Of a stretch of DNA of 29,833 nucleotides, positions 1 through 8,348 are shown piece after piece. Both the position numbers and the translations under genes were made by a program. Position 1 is the first letter of the stretch. Each line of letters opens with the position of its first letter. The notes beneath the pieces are model-generated. The model did not search any database and was not told the DNA's origin. It saw nothing but the letters and a program-made list of their open reading frames with translations. Source of the stretch: Thermoplasmata archaeon (GTDB taxonomy: Archaea > Thermoplasmatota > Thermoplasmata > Thermoplasmatales > Thermoplasmataceae); contig JAKBQO010000002.1 in assembly GCA_021835185.1 (NCBI GenBank), positions 1 to 29,833 of the forward strand, read 5' to 3'.

Positions 1-608
1 GTCAGAAACGAAAATGTGTTAGAAGCCTGTGTTGCATTTATAGTCTGGCTGCTCGGGGATGTGGGTGTTACTGGACACATTACTGGACTCATTCCTGAAT
101 CCCATCCTGAATCCCATCCTGAATCCCATCCTGAATCCGTTCCCGATGTCCCGGGGTTATATGTTGCGTTGCTGGAGGTTGTGAATGTTGGTGCCTGAGG
201 TGTAACCATGAATCCTACTGTTCCATTGTTTGTTATTACTGCCATCAACTCTATGTATTCTCCTGGAGCAAAGTTTGTAACATTAACTGTGTATTCGCGC
301 CCACTGGTGGCTGTTGTATATCTCTGTAACCCAAGATTCAGGTGATACACTCCACTTGAATGGAAGTATGGTTCTGCTGCTCCGACTTCATATATTGCAC
401 CGTTTGGGCCGTTAAAAGTTAATGGTGTGTTGTTTGCATTTGTATATATCATAGTAAGATTATTAGTCCATGTCAGGTGCCCTGCTGTATTATCAATAGC
501 TACGCTTGAACTTCCGGAAAACGCCGAGAAAGCTAATGTGCCTCCCAGTGCAACCAAAAGTGGCACAACTAATAGTACTGCTAACTTTTTGTTCATTTTT
601 GTCACCAT
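1..608 (-). CDS. Secreted or surface protein, 5' part only (runs off the window)
   Basis: An open frame on the minus strand starts at ATG 608-606 and has no stop before base 1, so at least 202 residues are present and the C-terminus is missing. The N-terminus has Lys residues followed by a hydrophobic segment (about residues 9-30, LAVLVVPLLVALGGTLAFSA), which looks like a signal peptide or anchor. The following Ser-rich stretch and 'TAGHLTW' resemble the N-terminal tag of TasA/camelysin-type secreted proteins (hydrophobic core, then AxFS, then a TAGxL motif); this resemblance is from memory. The chain is rich in Asn and Thr with several N-x-T/S sites, as in archaeal surface glycoproteins. Near residue 160 a four-residue repeat DSGW occurs. 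Met5 (596-594) is an alternative start. Function unknown. Confidence 0.75.
   Translation of the reverse strand, partial: MVTKMNKKLAVLLVVPLLVALGGTLAFSAFSGSSSVAIDNTAGHLTWTNNLTMIYTNANNTPLTFNGPNGAIYEVGAAEPYFHSSGVYHLNLGLQRYTTATSGREYTVNVTNFAPGEYIELMAVITNNGTVGFMVTPQAPTFTTSSNATYNPGTSGTDSGWDSGWDSGWDSGMSPVMCPVTPTSPSSQTINATQASNTFSFL
94..138. repeat. 12-bp in-frame tandem repeat (DSGW units)
   Basis: The unit cctgaatcccat occurs three times without mismatch (94-105, 106-117, 118-129), followed by nine bases of a fourth copy (130-138). On the coding (minus) strand it encodes repeated Asp-Ser-Gly-Trp. The unit is a multiple of three, so copy-number change would alter repeat length without breaking the frame. 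Confidence 0.95.
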
Positions 609-630
609 ATAATTATTTATAAGATATAAT

Positions 631-640
631 TAATATAAAT
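631..640 (-). promoter_or_regulatory. TATA box candidate for the secreted-protein gene
   Basis: Read on the minus strand the bases are ATTTATATTA, centred about 27 bases upstream of the ATG at 608. That spacing suits a leaderless transcript starting at or next to the start codon. Confidence 0.4.
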
Positions 641-750
641 AGAATACAAAATAAGTCAATATCTTTAAAAATAATGTTATATAAGTAAAATAAAGAGTTA
701 TGATAGGTATCTATAATACATAATGGAAAAACAATTTTAATAAAAAAAAT

Positions 751-1676
751 GGCTCATGGTGCTTTTATGTGTGGTCACATGTAAAGCTGTAAATTGCTTC
801 ACCTGAAGTATATTGGCGTCTTCAGGCGCTCCTTATTCCTGTATCATTATGCCATTTCCTGTATCGATGCGATTTTAGAGTTGATCCTTTCTGCCCATGC
901 ATTTGTAATCCGATGAATGAAGTAGTTCAGTATTTTGTCAAGATGTGCCTTCATCATCCTGGCGACATCATTCATGGCATCTACCGGGGAATGTATGATC
1001 CAGTTATACCAGCTCTCTCAGTATTTTCCGGCACGTTCGATGGAAGGTACATTCCAGAGACCCGTGATATCCTCCTTCATGTAGTATGCATTTCCTGTCT
1101 GTAGATCAGGTTTCTCCAATTCCTCATACTCTTCCCTGTATTTATCCGGTATATTTTCCATTGAATAGAGTCGTATGTACCTCGTACACTTCAGATCTTT
1201 CATATACCCTTTTCAACAGCTCCCTGTTATCCTTATTTCGTGTAGAATCAATAATATCATTCACATGCTTCATGACATGGGAGCGATCGAAGACTGTGTT
1301 TCAATCTGCATCTGTTACTTATTCCAAGGTAGAGGATATGAAAGGGATCAATATGCCCATTGATGCTGCTGTTATGTCTGACTTCTCTTACACTATAAGT
1401 GATTTGTAATATTCATCCATGGATTCCTTCTTCATGTCATAAACGGAGGTTGGATATTTATTTCCTTCCTGAACAGAGGGTATTGTAGATTTGTCTCTTT
1501 CTCATGCGTAATTTATAGTTCAACAGTATTTTTCTCAGGCTCAAGAGTTACACTGGAAACCTCCCAGGGAAACTTCAGTCCAGGCAATTTGGAATACAGA
1601 TAGTAATCGTCCATGAAATAATATATCTAGTTCCTGAATAAAATTACCAACATGAAAGTGTAAAGAACCGGGAGCG
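751..1676 (-). mobile_element. Decayed ISL3-type insertion sequence
   Basis: The transposase relic at 775-1614 is flanked by a candidate left end, ggctcatggtgcttt (751-765), and a partly matching inverted right end whose minus-strand reading is cgctcccggttcttt (1676-1662); 11 of 15 bases match. The left end fits the GGCTC start common in ISL3-family elements. No target duplication is visible (flanks aaaaaaat and gacattct differ). The right end lies next to readable IS481-like coding sequence, so that boundary is uncertain. Confidence 0.5.
775..1614 (-). pseudogene. ISL3-family transposase relic
   Basis: The frame opens at ATG 1614 with MDDYYLYSKLPGLKF and WEVSSVTLEPEKNTVEL, then meets a stop and several frameshifts. 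Pieces of an ISL3 transposase are still legible in shifting frames: 'VFDRSHVMKHVND' (DDE core, around 1260-1300), an intact 61-codon piece at 1203-1018 reading KYREEYEELEKPDLQTG and YYMKEDITGLW, then 'WYNWIIHSPVDAMNDVAR', 'ITNAWAERINSKIASIQ' (around 890-850), two adjacent stops, 'YRNKERLKTPIYFR', another stop, and NLQLYM followed by TGA at 777-775. The C-terminal ITNA..E..NSKI and YRN.ER signatures are typical of the family. With at least four in-frame stops and several frameshifts it cannot make transposase. Confidence 0.85.
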
Positions 1677-1678
1677 GA

Positions 1679-2184
1679 CATTCTAATTTACTATGGCATA
1701 TGGACTGAACTAAATACCCGGATAGTGAGAAGTTAATAACAATAGAAGATGATGCTTCAAGGTTCATGGTGGGAATTGGAATATACAGTGAGGAAACAAT
1801 AGATAATACAATAGAGGCACTGGAAATAGCAATAAACACTTACGGTAAGCCTGAGGAGATATTGACAGACCATGGAACACAGTTCTTTTCAAATGGAAAG
1901 AATGGAATACCCGGTGATAAGAATAAGTTCCAGGAATATTTAGACAACAATAATATAAACATATACTTGGAAGGATAGATCATCCACAGACAAATAGGAA
2001 ACTGGAAAGATTAAATTATACAATTAAAAGGCTAAGGCCTTATTTCTACACATGGGATGAAGTTGTGCATTACTATAATTACAAAAGAAGGCATATGTCG
2101 TTATCCATAGATGATAGGCCTGCTGTAACACCAGCCATGGTATACGAAGAAAAGGGAGATAAGTTAAATGTTAAAGAACAATAA
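1679..2184 (+). pseudogene. IS481-like DDE transposase relic (integrase core)
   Basis: The rve/DDE core can be read from HSNLLWHMD, through a TGA at 1706-1708 that seems to replace a Trp codon, then TKYPDSEKLITIEDDASRF, 'GKPEEILTDHGTQFFSN' (second Asp) and NNNINIYLEG, with a stop at 1976-1978. The frame then shifts, and IDHPQTNRKLERLNYTIKRL (catalytic Glu region; the usual HPQTNGK has become HPQTNRK), 'YYNYKRRHMSLSIDDRP' and TPAMVYEEKGD follow to a TAA at 2182-2184. The N-terminal helix-turn-helix half is missing. One nonsense change, one frameshift and a 5' truncation make it inactive. Confidence 0.85.
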
Positions 2185-2430
2185 ATATATAAAGGAACTA
2201 ATTTCTGGATATTATACTGGTATGGTATTGTAATAATCAGTTTATACCAGGTATACTATTTTTACAGATTTAGCAGATATATAGAAATACATGGCCAGTT
2301 TATTTTTGGCATGTTATACTCCCTCCTGGCTGTTTTTATTTTAACAGTAATAGTATTCGCCACAATTTCATCAATCAGGGTTCATAATATAAATACCATA
2401 ATAAAAACTATAAATATGAATTTTAAATAG
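2185..2430 (+). other. Unstarted membrane-protein-like frame (remnant or short gene)
   Basis: Directly after the transposase stop the same frame stays open for 81 codons and reads as two hydrophobic helices: FWILYWYGIVIISLYQVYYF, then a short polar link, then FIFGMLYSLLAVFILTVIVF, ending FATISSIRVHNINTIIKTIN and TAG at 2428-2430. No ATG, GTG or TTG suits a full-length product; the first in-frame ATG is 2311, which would give 39 residues with one transmembrane helix. It is most likely the 3' remnant of a membrane protein gene cut by the IS insertion. I do not recognise the family. Confidence 0.3.
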
Positions 2431-2543
2431 ATTTATTCGCTTATTGTGCTTATCATGAGATATATCTACAACAGATATGCTTATAATAATATTAAATGGG
2501 TGAGATATAGATAAATTTTAACAGAACGTGGAATATAAGGAAG

Positions 2544-4076
2544 TTATTGTTTCTCCCCGTATGCTGCTCCACCCGGGGTTTCAATTACTACTTCATCGTT
2601 TTCCTCAAGTACGGTGGAAAATTTGCTCGGCATGGACTTCTTGCGACCATTGCTGAGTATATAAATTTTCCCTGTTTTCCCGGGGAAACCTCCGTGAAGC
2701 CCCCATGGCGGTATTATAAACCTGTCTGCAATAACTGATATATAGGTTCTGCTGCGTACCTTGAATGACCGTACAATACCTTCTCCACCATGATATTTCC
2801 CTTTGCCATAGCTATTCTTTCTCAGGTTATTTTTTGTAAAAAAGAATGGATATTCCTTTTCAGCTATTTCAACTGGAGTGTTTAAAGTATTTGTCATATT
2901 GCTATGTATCCCGGATTCTCCATTGGAATCGTACCTCCCGCCATTGCCACCGCCTATTGTTTCATAGTAAGACCAGTATTTGTTTCCATATTTCCCGCCC
3001 AGCATAAGATTCATCATTGTCCCTGATGAGGCAGCCGGGATATAATATAGAAACTCGCTTAATGCCCTTAACGTAACATCGGCTATTCTCTGGGTTGTTT
3101 CAACATTTCCTCCTGAGACAGGGTAATTTCTTTCAGGATTTACCAGGGAACGTTCCGGCGCCTTAATAGTAATCACGGAATAAAAGCCATCATTTGTGGG
3201 TATAGAATATTGCATTGCGCTTCTTATTGCATATGCTACAGCAGAGAAAGTTACACCTTCTACTGCATTCAGTGGATACTCAATTTCCCCATGCGTGCCT
3301 TCAAAATCAGCTACCACGCCACCTGCACTTATTTTTAGATTTATATTTATATTTATTTTCTCAATTCCCTTTTCAAGATAATCTATTGCCTTATATTCAC
3401 CTGCTTCCCATTCCTTGAGTGCCATTAACGAAAGTTCCCTGGAATGGTCTATAAGTGAGTTCCATGATGATTTTATCTCATCTGGCCCGTATTTGGCCAT
3501 TAACTCCTTTATTCTATTTATCCCCATCCTGTTGGCGGATATCTGGGCATTAAGGTCTCCATTGGCTGTTTCCGGATCCTTAAAATTAGCAAGTATCATT
3601 CTGATAATGTCAGGTGTTATAACCACCGGCGGTATTATAAGCCCTTCCTGGTATAGATTGCGTGCCTCCGGGTTAAGGCTGCCAAAAACAGGGCCGCCCA
3701 CATCTACATTATGTGCTTTATTAATCACATAACAGAATAATTTATCATTATCGTATACCGGAGCTATAATTGTAACATCATTCAGATGTGTGCCTGAAAT
3801 ATATGGATCGTTTGTTATGAGCATTTCATTTTCTTTCAATTTAATACCATTTTTATCCATATAATTTATAATATTTCTTGACCCAATTTTAAATGACCCG
3901 AGGTGTACAGGTATGTGTTCGGCCTGTGCTATTATGCGCCCTTCTGAATCAAGCACCGCACAGCTGTGGTCCATTCTTTCCCTTATGTTAGGCGATATGG
4001 CCGATCTCTTTAACGCAACTCCCATTTCCTCTGCTATAAACTGTGTAGCCTTTCCAACTATTTCCCAATCAGTCAT
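2544..4076 (-). CDS. hyuB: Hydantoinase/oxoprolinase subunit B (HyuB type)
   Basis: A 510-residue protein of the hydantoinase B/oxoprolinase family. With HyuA this family hydrolyses hydantoins, 5-oxoproline or related cyclic amides, usually with ATP; the substrate here cannot be told. Supporting segments are the N-terminal KRSAISPNIRERMDHSCAVL, 'LITNDPYISGTHLNDVTII' (about residues 85-103), a Gly-rich centre with GGGNGGRYDSNGESGIHSNM, and the C-terminal 'TPGGAAYGEK'. The length suits the family (500-600). The start ATG overlaps the hyuA stop by four bases (ATGA), and GGTGA lies just upstream inside hyuA, so translation is probably coupled. It is second in a two-gene operon. Confidence 0.9.
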   Translation of the reverse strand: MTDWEIVGKATQFIAEEMGVALKRSAISPNIRERMDHSCAVLDSEGRIIAQAEHIPVHLGSFKIGSRNIINYMDKNGIKLKENEMLITNDPYISGTHLNDVTIIAPVYDNDKLFCYVINKAHNVDVGGPVFGSLNPEARNLYQEGLIIPPVVITPDIIRMILANFKDPETANGDLNAQISANRMGINRIKELMAKYGPDEIKSSWNSLIDHSRELSLMALKEWEAGEYKAIDYLEKGIEKINININLKISAGGVVADFEGTHGEIEYPLNAVEGVTFSAVAYAIRSAMQYSIPTNDGFYSVITIKAPERSLVNPERNYPVSGGNVETTQRIADVTLRALSEFLYYIPAASSGTMMNLMLGGKYGNKYWSYYETIGGGNGGRYDSNGESGIHSNMTNTLNTPVEIAEKEYPFFFTKNNLRKNSYGKGKYHGGEGIVRSFKVRSRTYISVIADRFIIPPWGLHGGFPGKTGKIYILSNGRKKSMPSKFSTVLEENDEVVIETPGGAAYGEKQ

Positions 4077-6028
4077 AATCTCACCGCCCTTAATTCATCG
4101 TTTTCTCCGCGGAATATTGTCCATCCTGGTGGAACAAAGGTGCTTGACCCATCTTCTTCAATTACAGATGGCCCCTTTATCTCCTTCTTTACTGGCAATG
4201 CATTCCGCTGGTAAACCTCAACGTTTTCCCATTTGCCATTTATGTATACATTTCTCTTCTGTGGAGCCAGCTCCTTATTTTTTACACTGTGTATATCAGG
4301 TTTTACCCTTTTCTTTATTGCAAAAACCCGGATAGTAAGTATTTCAACCGGGCGATCCAGTGTGAAGCCAAAAGTCCTGTTATGGGTATCGGTAAATGAT
4401 TTTATGATCTCATCCCTGTCTACTATTTCAACAGGTATTGTAAGCTCTGATCCCTGGCCAACGTACCTGCAATCCGCATATTTTATAAATTCCGGGTTTT
4501 TTACCTGGTACATGAGCCTCTGTTCCAGTTCATTGAATCCGGCTTTCAGATCCTCAGGATATGACATTCTGGCTTCATATTTTATATCTGCAAGCATCAG
4601 GCCGAGAGCACTGAATACACCGGGCTCTGGAGGTATTATAACATTTTTGATTCCAAGCTCATCAGCAACAGGCATGGTAACCTGCGGCCCCGCACCGCCA
4701 AAGCCAAATAATGTAAATTCAGTTGGGTCCAACCCCCTTTCAACGGTAACGAGCCTTATTGCCCTTGCCATTTCAAGGTTTGCCAGCTTAATGGCTGATT
4801 CAGCCACCTCATATGGATCACCCAGCTTCTGGAGTGCTTTTAAAGCCAGGTCTTTCCTTAATATTTTGTCAGAACCTGACATTTTATCATTTATAATGCC
4901 CATAACAAGGTTTGAATCTGTAAGTGTAGGCTCTTTTCCACCCCTGTTATATGCAACAGGCCCAGGTTCCGATCCTGCGCTCATAGGCCCTATATTAAGT
5001 GCGCCTGTTTTATCTTTCCATATAACTGTGCCACCACCTGACGATACTTCTGAAAGGTCTATAAATGGAAATCTCACAGGATAGCCAGATCCTTTCACTA
5101 TACGCCCGTGGTGTGAAGAACCGCCAACCTCGTATTCTGCGGTGATGTCCACATTATAGTTAATAACTGTACCTGCCTTGGATGTCGTTCCACCCATATC
5201 AAAACTTATTACATGGTCAATGCCCAGAATGCTTGCAAATTCACTGGCGGCAATTACCCCCGCTGCTGGCCCTGATTCTATTATGTTGACTGGCTTTTTA
5301 ATAACTTCATCAACAGAAACCAGGCCTCCTGCATTGGACATCATATTTATTTCCGGCGAACCGAATTTATCCAGTACAGACTTCAATCTTTTTAGATAGC
5401 CCGAAACCACAGGCATAAGGACGGCATTAACAACTGTAGTTGATGTCCTTTCATATTCCCTGGGTTCGGGTGAAACATCGTATGATATGGAAATATTATC
5501 AAAGTATTTTGATAAATAATTCTTAATATTCATTTCATTTTCAGGCCTTAAATAGGAATGCAAAAAGCATATTGCAAGGGATTTTACGTTATTCTTAGCC
5601 ATAGATGTTTTTATGGATTCAAGATCAGATGTTTCAGCCTTTTTAATTATATGCCCATTAACATCGGTACGTTCATCTAACTCATAGCGCAATTTTGATG
5701 GTATAAGTGATCTGGGCCTGTGAAAATCAAGATTATAAAGCTCAGGCCTGTTCTGCCTTCCTATCTCTATTACATCCTTAAAACCCTTTGTGGTAAGAAG
5801 TGCAGTTTTTGGCAATTCAAGGCCATACTGCCCCAGCAATGAGTTTGTTGCGATTGTTGTTGCATGTACAAACTCATCAATATTTTTATTAAGATATTTG
5901 CTTAATCCGTCCATGACGGCCTGTTCAGGGTTGGCAGGCGTTGTTGGAACTTTATAATAGTGTATTTCCTCATCTATTACAATAATATCAGTGAAGGTCC
6001 CACCTATATCAATTGATACTGTAACCAT
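4073..6028 (-). CDS. hyuA: Hydantoinase/oxoprolinase subunit A (HyuA type)
   Basis: A 651-residue protein of the hydantoinase A/oxoprolinase family, the ATP-binding partner of HyuB in cytosolic hydrolysis of cyclic amides. The N-terminal phosphate loop SIDIGGTFTDII (residues 5-16) and the second actin-like fold loop 'SFDMGGTTSKAG' are both present, as are ESGPAAGV and, late in the chain, GFGGAGPQ, a family signature. The C-terminal beta-rich third (after about 500) includes GPSVIEEDGSSTFVPPGW, typical of the family. AT-rich sequences upstream (6051-6060 and 6072-6080) could each act as a TATA box, so leaderless or short-leader transcription are both possible. No transporter or regulator of this pathway is adjacent. 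Confidence 0.92.
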   Translation of the reverse strand: MVTVSIDIGGTFTDIIVIDEEIHYYKVPTTPANPEQAVMDGLSKYLNKNIDEFVHATTIATNSLLGQYGLELPKTALLTTKGFKDVIEIGRQNRPELYNLDFHRPRSLIPSKLRYELDERTDVNGHIIKKAETSDLESIKTSMAKNNVKSLAICFLHSYLRPENEMNIKNYLSKYFDNISISYDVSPEPREYERTSTTVVNAVLMPVVSGYLKRLKSVLDKFGSPEINMMSNAGGLVSVDEVIKKPVNIIESGPAAGVIAASEFASILGIDHVISFDMGGTTSKAGTVINYNVDITAEYEVGGSSHHGRIVKGSGYPVRFPFIDLSEVSSGGGTVIWKDKTGALNIGPMSAGSEPGPVAYNRGGKEPTLTDSNLVMGIINDKMSGSDKILRKDLALKALQKLGDPYEVAESAIKLANLEMARAIRLVTVERGLDPTEFTLFGFGGAGPQVTMPVADELGIKNVIIPPEPGVFSALGLMLADIKYEARMSYPEDLKAGFNELEQRLMYQVKNPEFIKYADCRYVGQGSELTIPVEIVDRDEIIKSFTDTHNRTFGFTLDRPVEILTIRVFAIKKRVKPDIHSVKNKELAPQKRNVYINGKWENVEVYQRNALPVKKEIKGPSVIEEDGSSTFVPPGWTIFRGENDELRAVRL

Positions 6029-6331
6029 ATACTTGGGATTAGCTTTTACATTATTAATATTTTCACGGAAACTTTAAATTTATGCAATATTTTGTGGTTT
6101 TTATCGTTTATTACGTAGATATAGGTTAGAGTTGTGCATGACTTTTGAAATTACAGCAATTCATATACACTGCCAGAATTCCATAATTTTTATCTCATTT
6201 TCTTATGTACAACAATTGTAGTATACAGAGAATATATAACTCCAATAGTAACTTAAAAATTAGAAGACCCCGATTTACCATATATATGCACAATGGGATT
6301 CATTGAAGAGAATATAGTTAATGCGTTTGCG
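6029..6331. other. Intergenic region between hyuA and the RDD gene
   Basis: About 300 AT-rich bases. The right side, near hyuA, holds that gene's promoter elements. The left side is downstream of the 6332-8822 operon. I see no RNA gene or frame of note beyond the inverted repeat at 6317-6336. Confidence 0.6.
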
Positions 6332-6336
6332 TTAAC
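6317..6336 (-). terminator. Inverted repeat at the end of the RDD gene
   Basis: gttaatgc, gttt, gcgttaac form an eight-base stem with one mismatch and a four-base loop, covering the RDD stop codon (6334-6332). It could be a transcript-end hairpin or a protein site. Archaeal termination does not need hairpins, so the call is weak. Confidence 0.25.
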
Positions 6337-7354
6337 CTAACACGTAAGATTCTATATTAGCAGCAATAAATATGAGAAACATAGAAGTGGCAAAGTAAAA
6401 TACAAACATTGATGTCTCTGCTTTTAAAATATTTTGAAACTCTTTATAACTAATTCCTTTGGTATAATTCTCTATAAAACTTGTTACAATTGTAACCACA
6501 CACATTGCAAATGCTATTCCTAAAACATATGCAAAGGTCTCCGGAAAAAATTGTGGAAGAACTTTATCCACAAAAGTGTATTTATTTCCAAGAAGTGCCA
6601 TACCCATTACAGACCCTTCCAGTAGTGAGGAGGTGTATAATACAAAAATCGTAGGTATTAATAAGAAAAGCCCGCCAAGTTCTAATTGGAGATCATACGA
6701 CGTGTTATTCCCAATTAATATATTATTTAATTGATTAAATGTGGGGTTGTGATAGGGTGCTATGGAGCCAGAACCACCTGAAAAATACGTTTTACCAATC
6801 ATTAAAGTTATGATAGATATGGTGAATAATGGAAGGTAATACAATATTGCCGATATAAGTATATAATCATATAGATGCTTCTTTTTAGCATTATCAATAT
6901 AAAATATATGTAATGCCTGTTCAGTAAATTTTTGTGGTCTTTCTCTTTTTCTTAGCAAACTCAGGGAGTCTACTATATTTGTTATAGGAAACGCTTTGAT
7001 AGCCGTTCTAATTAGTGTTTTGCTTATATAGCTATTATCCGTTTTCAATAAAACTATTTTGCCATGGACAAGTCTATTCCCCAATGAGAGATTTCCATAT
7101 ATTTCAAAAAAGAAATATACAAACGAAACAATAACAAATATCATAGATGAAATCAGTAATTTATCAGCATATGATGTGGTAATTCCTTTAGTGCCATAGG
7201 AATAAACTTCCACTAAATCAAAAAGCTCAAACTGCTTATGTAAAGGATAAAGAATAAATGATGTTATGCAAATTAAAAGAGTTAAATCTATAAGATATGC
7301 AAATATCCTTTGGTAGAAAGTTGCTACTTCAACTTGGGAATTTGTCTTCGCCAT
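6332..7354 (-). CDS. RDD-SpoIIM (DUF95) fused membrane protein
   Basis: A 340-residue integral membrane protein with two joined domains. The N-terminal half is an RDD domain: 'FYQRIFAYLIDLTLLI' (R..AylID at the first helix) and NLSLGNRLVHGKIVLLKTDN with a following TLIRTAIKAFPI, matching the family's LGk.l.gl.vv...g pattern. The C-terminal half fits SpoIIM/DUF95: FNQLNNILIGNNT, a Gly-containing helix with LLEGSVMGMALLGNK, then VLPQFFPETFAYVLGIAFAM, in the position of the family's 'pHG.fElpa'. I chose ATG 7354 because GGAG (7366-7363) sits eight bases upstream; ATG 7372 lacks such a site. The gene overlaps the M48 gene by 26 bases. DUF95 proteins mature, export or give immunity to circular bacteriocins, which fits the operon's first gene. 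Confidence 0.7.
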   Translation of the reverse strand: MAKTNSQVEVATFYQRIFAYLIDLTLLICITSFILYPLHKQFELFDLVEVYSYGTKGITTSYADKLLISSMIFVIVSFVYFFFEIYGNLSLGNRLVHGKIVLLKTDNSYISKTLIRTAIKAFPITNIVDSLSLLRKRERPQKFTEQALHIFYIDNAKKKHLYDYILISAILYYLPLFTISIITLMIGKTYFSGGSGSIAPYHNPTFNQLNNILIGNNTSYDLQLELGGLFLLIPTIFVLYTSSLLEGSVMGMALLGNKYTFVDKVLPQFFPETFAYVLGIAFAMCVVTIVTSFIENYTKGISYKEFQNILKAETSMFVFYFATSMFLIFIAANIESYVLG

Positions 7355-8333
7355 GCTTTTGACTCCATTCATTAATTTTCTTTATTCTGACAGTGGTAGA
7401 TGGATGACTGAGAGTTAAAGAAAAGGTATACATATACTTCGGGCTAAACTTTAACGGGGTTTTATTAAGGTTATCTATACTTACGAGAGCTGATTTTACA
7501 GTATCTGCCCCTACAGCTTTACAGGCAAATAGATCGGCTTTTACCTCATCGCTGCGCTGTAGTAGTGGAAGTATTAATGTGGCGAAAATATAAAGGAAAA
7601 TAATTGCTATAGGAATCAGTATATAAAATTTTTTTTCAATGAATGAAAGCAGGAAAGCGTTAATGCCAAATACCAGTGCCAACCAGCTAATCAAAAAATG
7701 TTTTAAATTATGTTTCATAACTAAATGCCCTATTTCGTGTGCAACAACAGCTTCTAATTCTGACTCTGATAAGTTTGAAAGCAGATAGCTTGTAATATAA
7801 ATATAATATTTATCTGATTGGTATCCATTAGCTATTTTAACGCTGTTTGTATCTATTATTTTTATGTGAGGTGTTATGTTATAATCCCGAAAAACCTTAA
7901 GTATTGACTGTATTTTTGTGTCTTCATTGTTTTCTATTGATGGAATTCTATTATATTTTATATTAGAGATTGGCTGTAATAGAACCAGGAGTATGAATAT
8001 AATTAATACTATATTTATGTATATTAAAGTATCAATATATGTGTGAGTCATAATATAATATCCAGAAACAAACATAAAAAATAATATAAGCACTATTAGT
8101 GGACCATAACTATTGAATTTTAGATATTCAGCAAATGTTGCTGTTATACCTTTATCTTTCCTGTCAATAAGGTATCCTAAAAAAACAAGAATAAATGCTA
8201 CAAATTCTGAACCCGTAAGAGTTATTAACCATATCAACAGTGTAAAGTGATAAATAATAATTGAAGGTATAAATAAAAATATAGATATCGGATACAAAGT
8301 ACCGATTATTATGCGTTTTTGAAAATTATCCAT
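7329..8333 (-). CDS. Integral-membrane M48 (HtpX/Ste24-like) zinc metalloprotease
   Basis: A 334-residue peptidase. HEIGH at residues 199-203 gives two zinc ligands and the catalytic Glu. RSDEVKAD (260-267) supplies the third ligand, Glu263, and SHPSTTVRI (309-317) is the conserved M48 C-terminal motif. Two hydrophobic hairpins (about 10-55 and 78-122) precede the catalytic domain and another (about 213-258) follows HEIGH, as in HtpX. The active site should face the cytosol. The gene starts 15 bases after the precursor stop, with AGGTG (8343-8339) as ribosome binding site, so it is co-transcribed with the precursor. HtpX normally serves membrane quality control; placed here it may instead process the hydrophobic precursor (inference). 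Confidence 0.85.
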   Translation of the reverse strand: MDNFQKRIIIGTLYPISIFLFIPSIIIYHFTLLIWLITLTGSEFVAFILVFLGYLIDRKDKGITATFAEYLKFNSYGPLIVLILFFMFVSGYYIMTHTYIDTLIYINIVLIIFILLVLLQPISNIKYNRIPSIENNEDTKIQSILKVFRDYNITPHIKIIDTNSVKIANGYQSDKYYIYITSYLLSNLSESELEAVVAHEIGHLVMKHNLKHFLISWLALVFGINAFLLSFIEKKFYILIPIAIIFLYIFATLILPLLQRSDEVKADLFACKAVGADTVKSALVSIDNLNKTPLKFSPKYMYTFSLTLSHPSTTVRIKKINEWSQKHGEDKFPS

Positions 8334-8348
8334 ATCGCACCTATGGAA

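Noticed and set aside
4233..5084. Long plus-strand frame of 283 codons inside hyuA
   Set aside because: It lies fully antisense to a clear hyuA gene, has no family motif and is rich in Ser/Pro as expected of a shadow frame.
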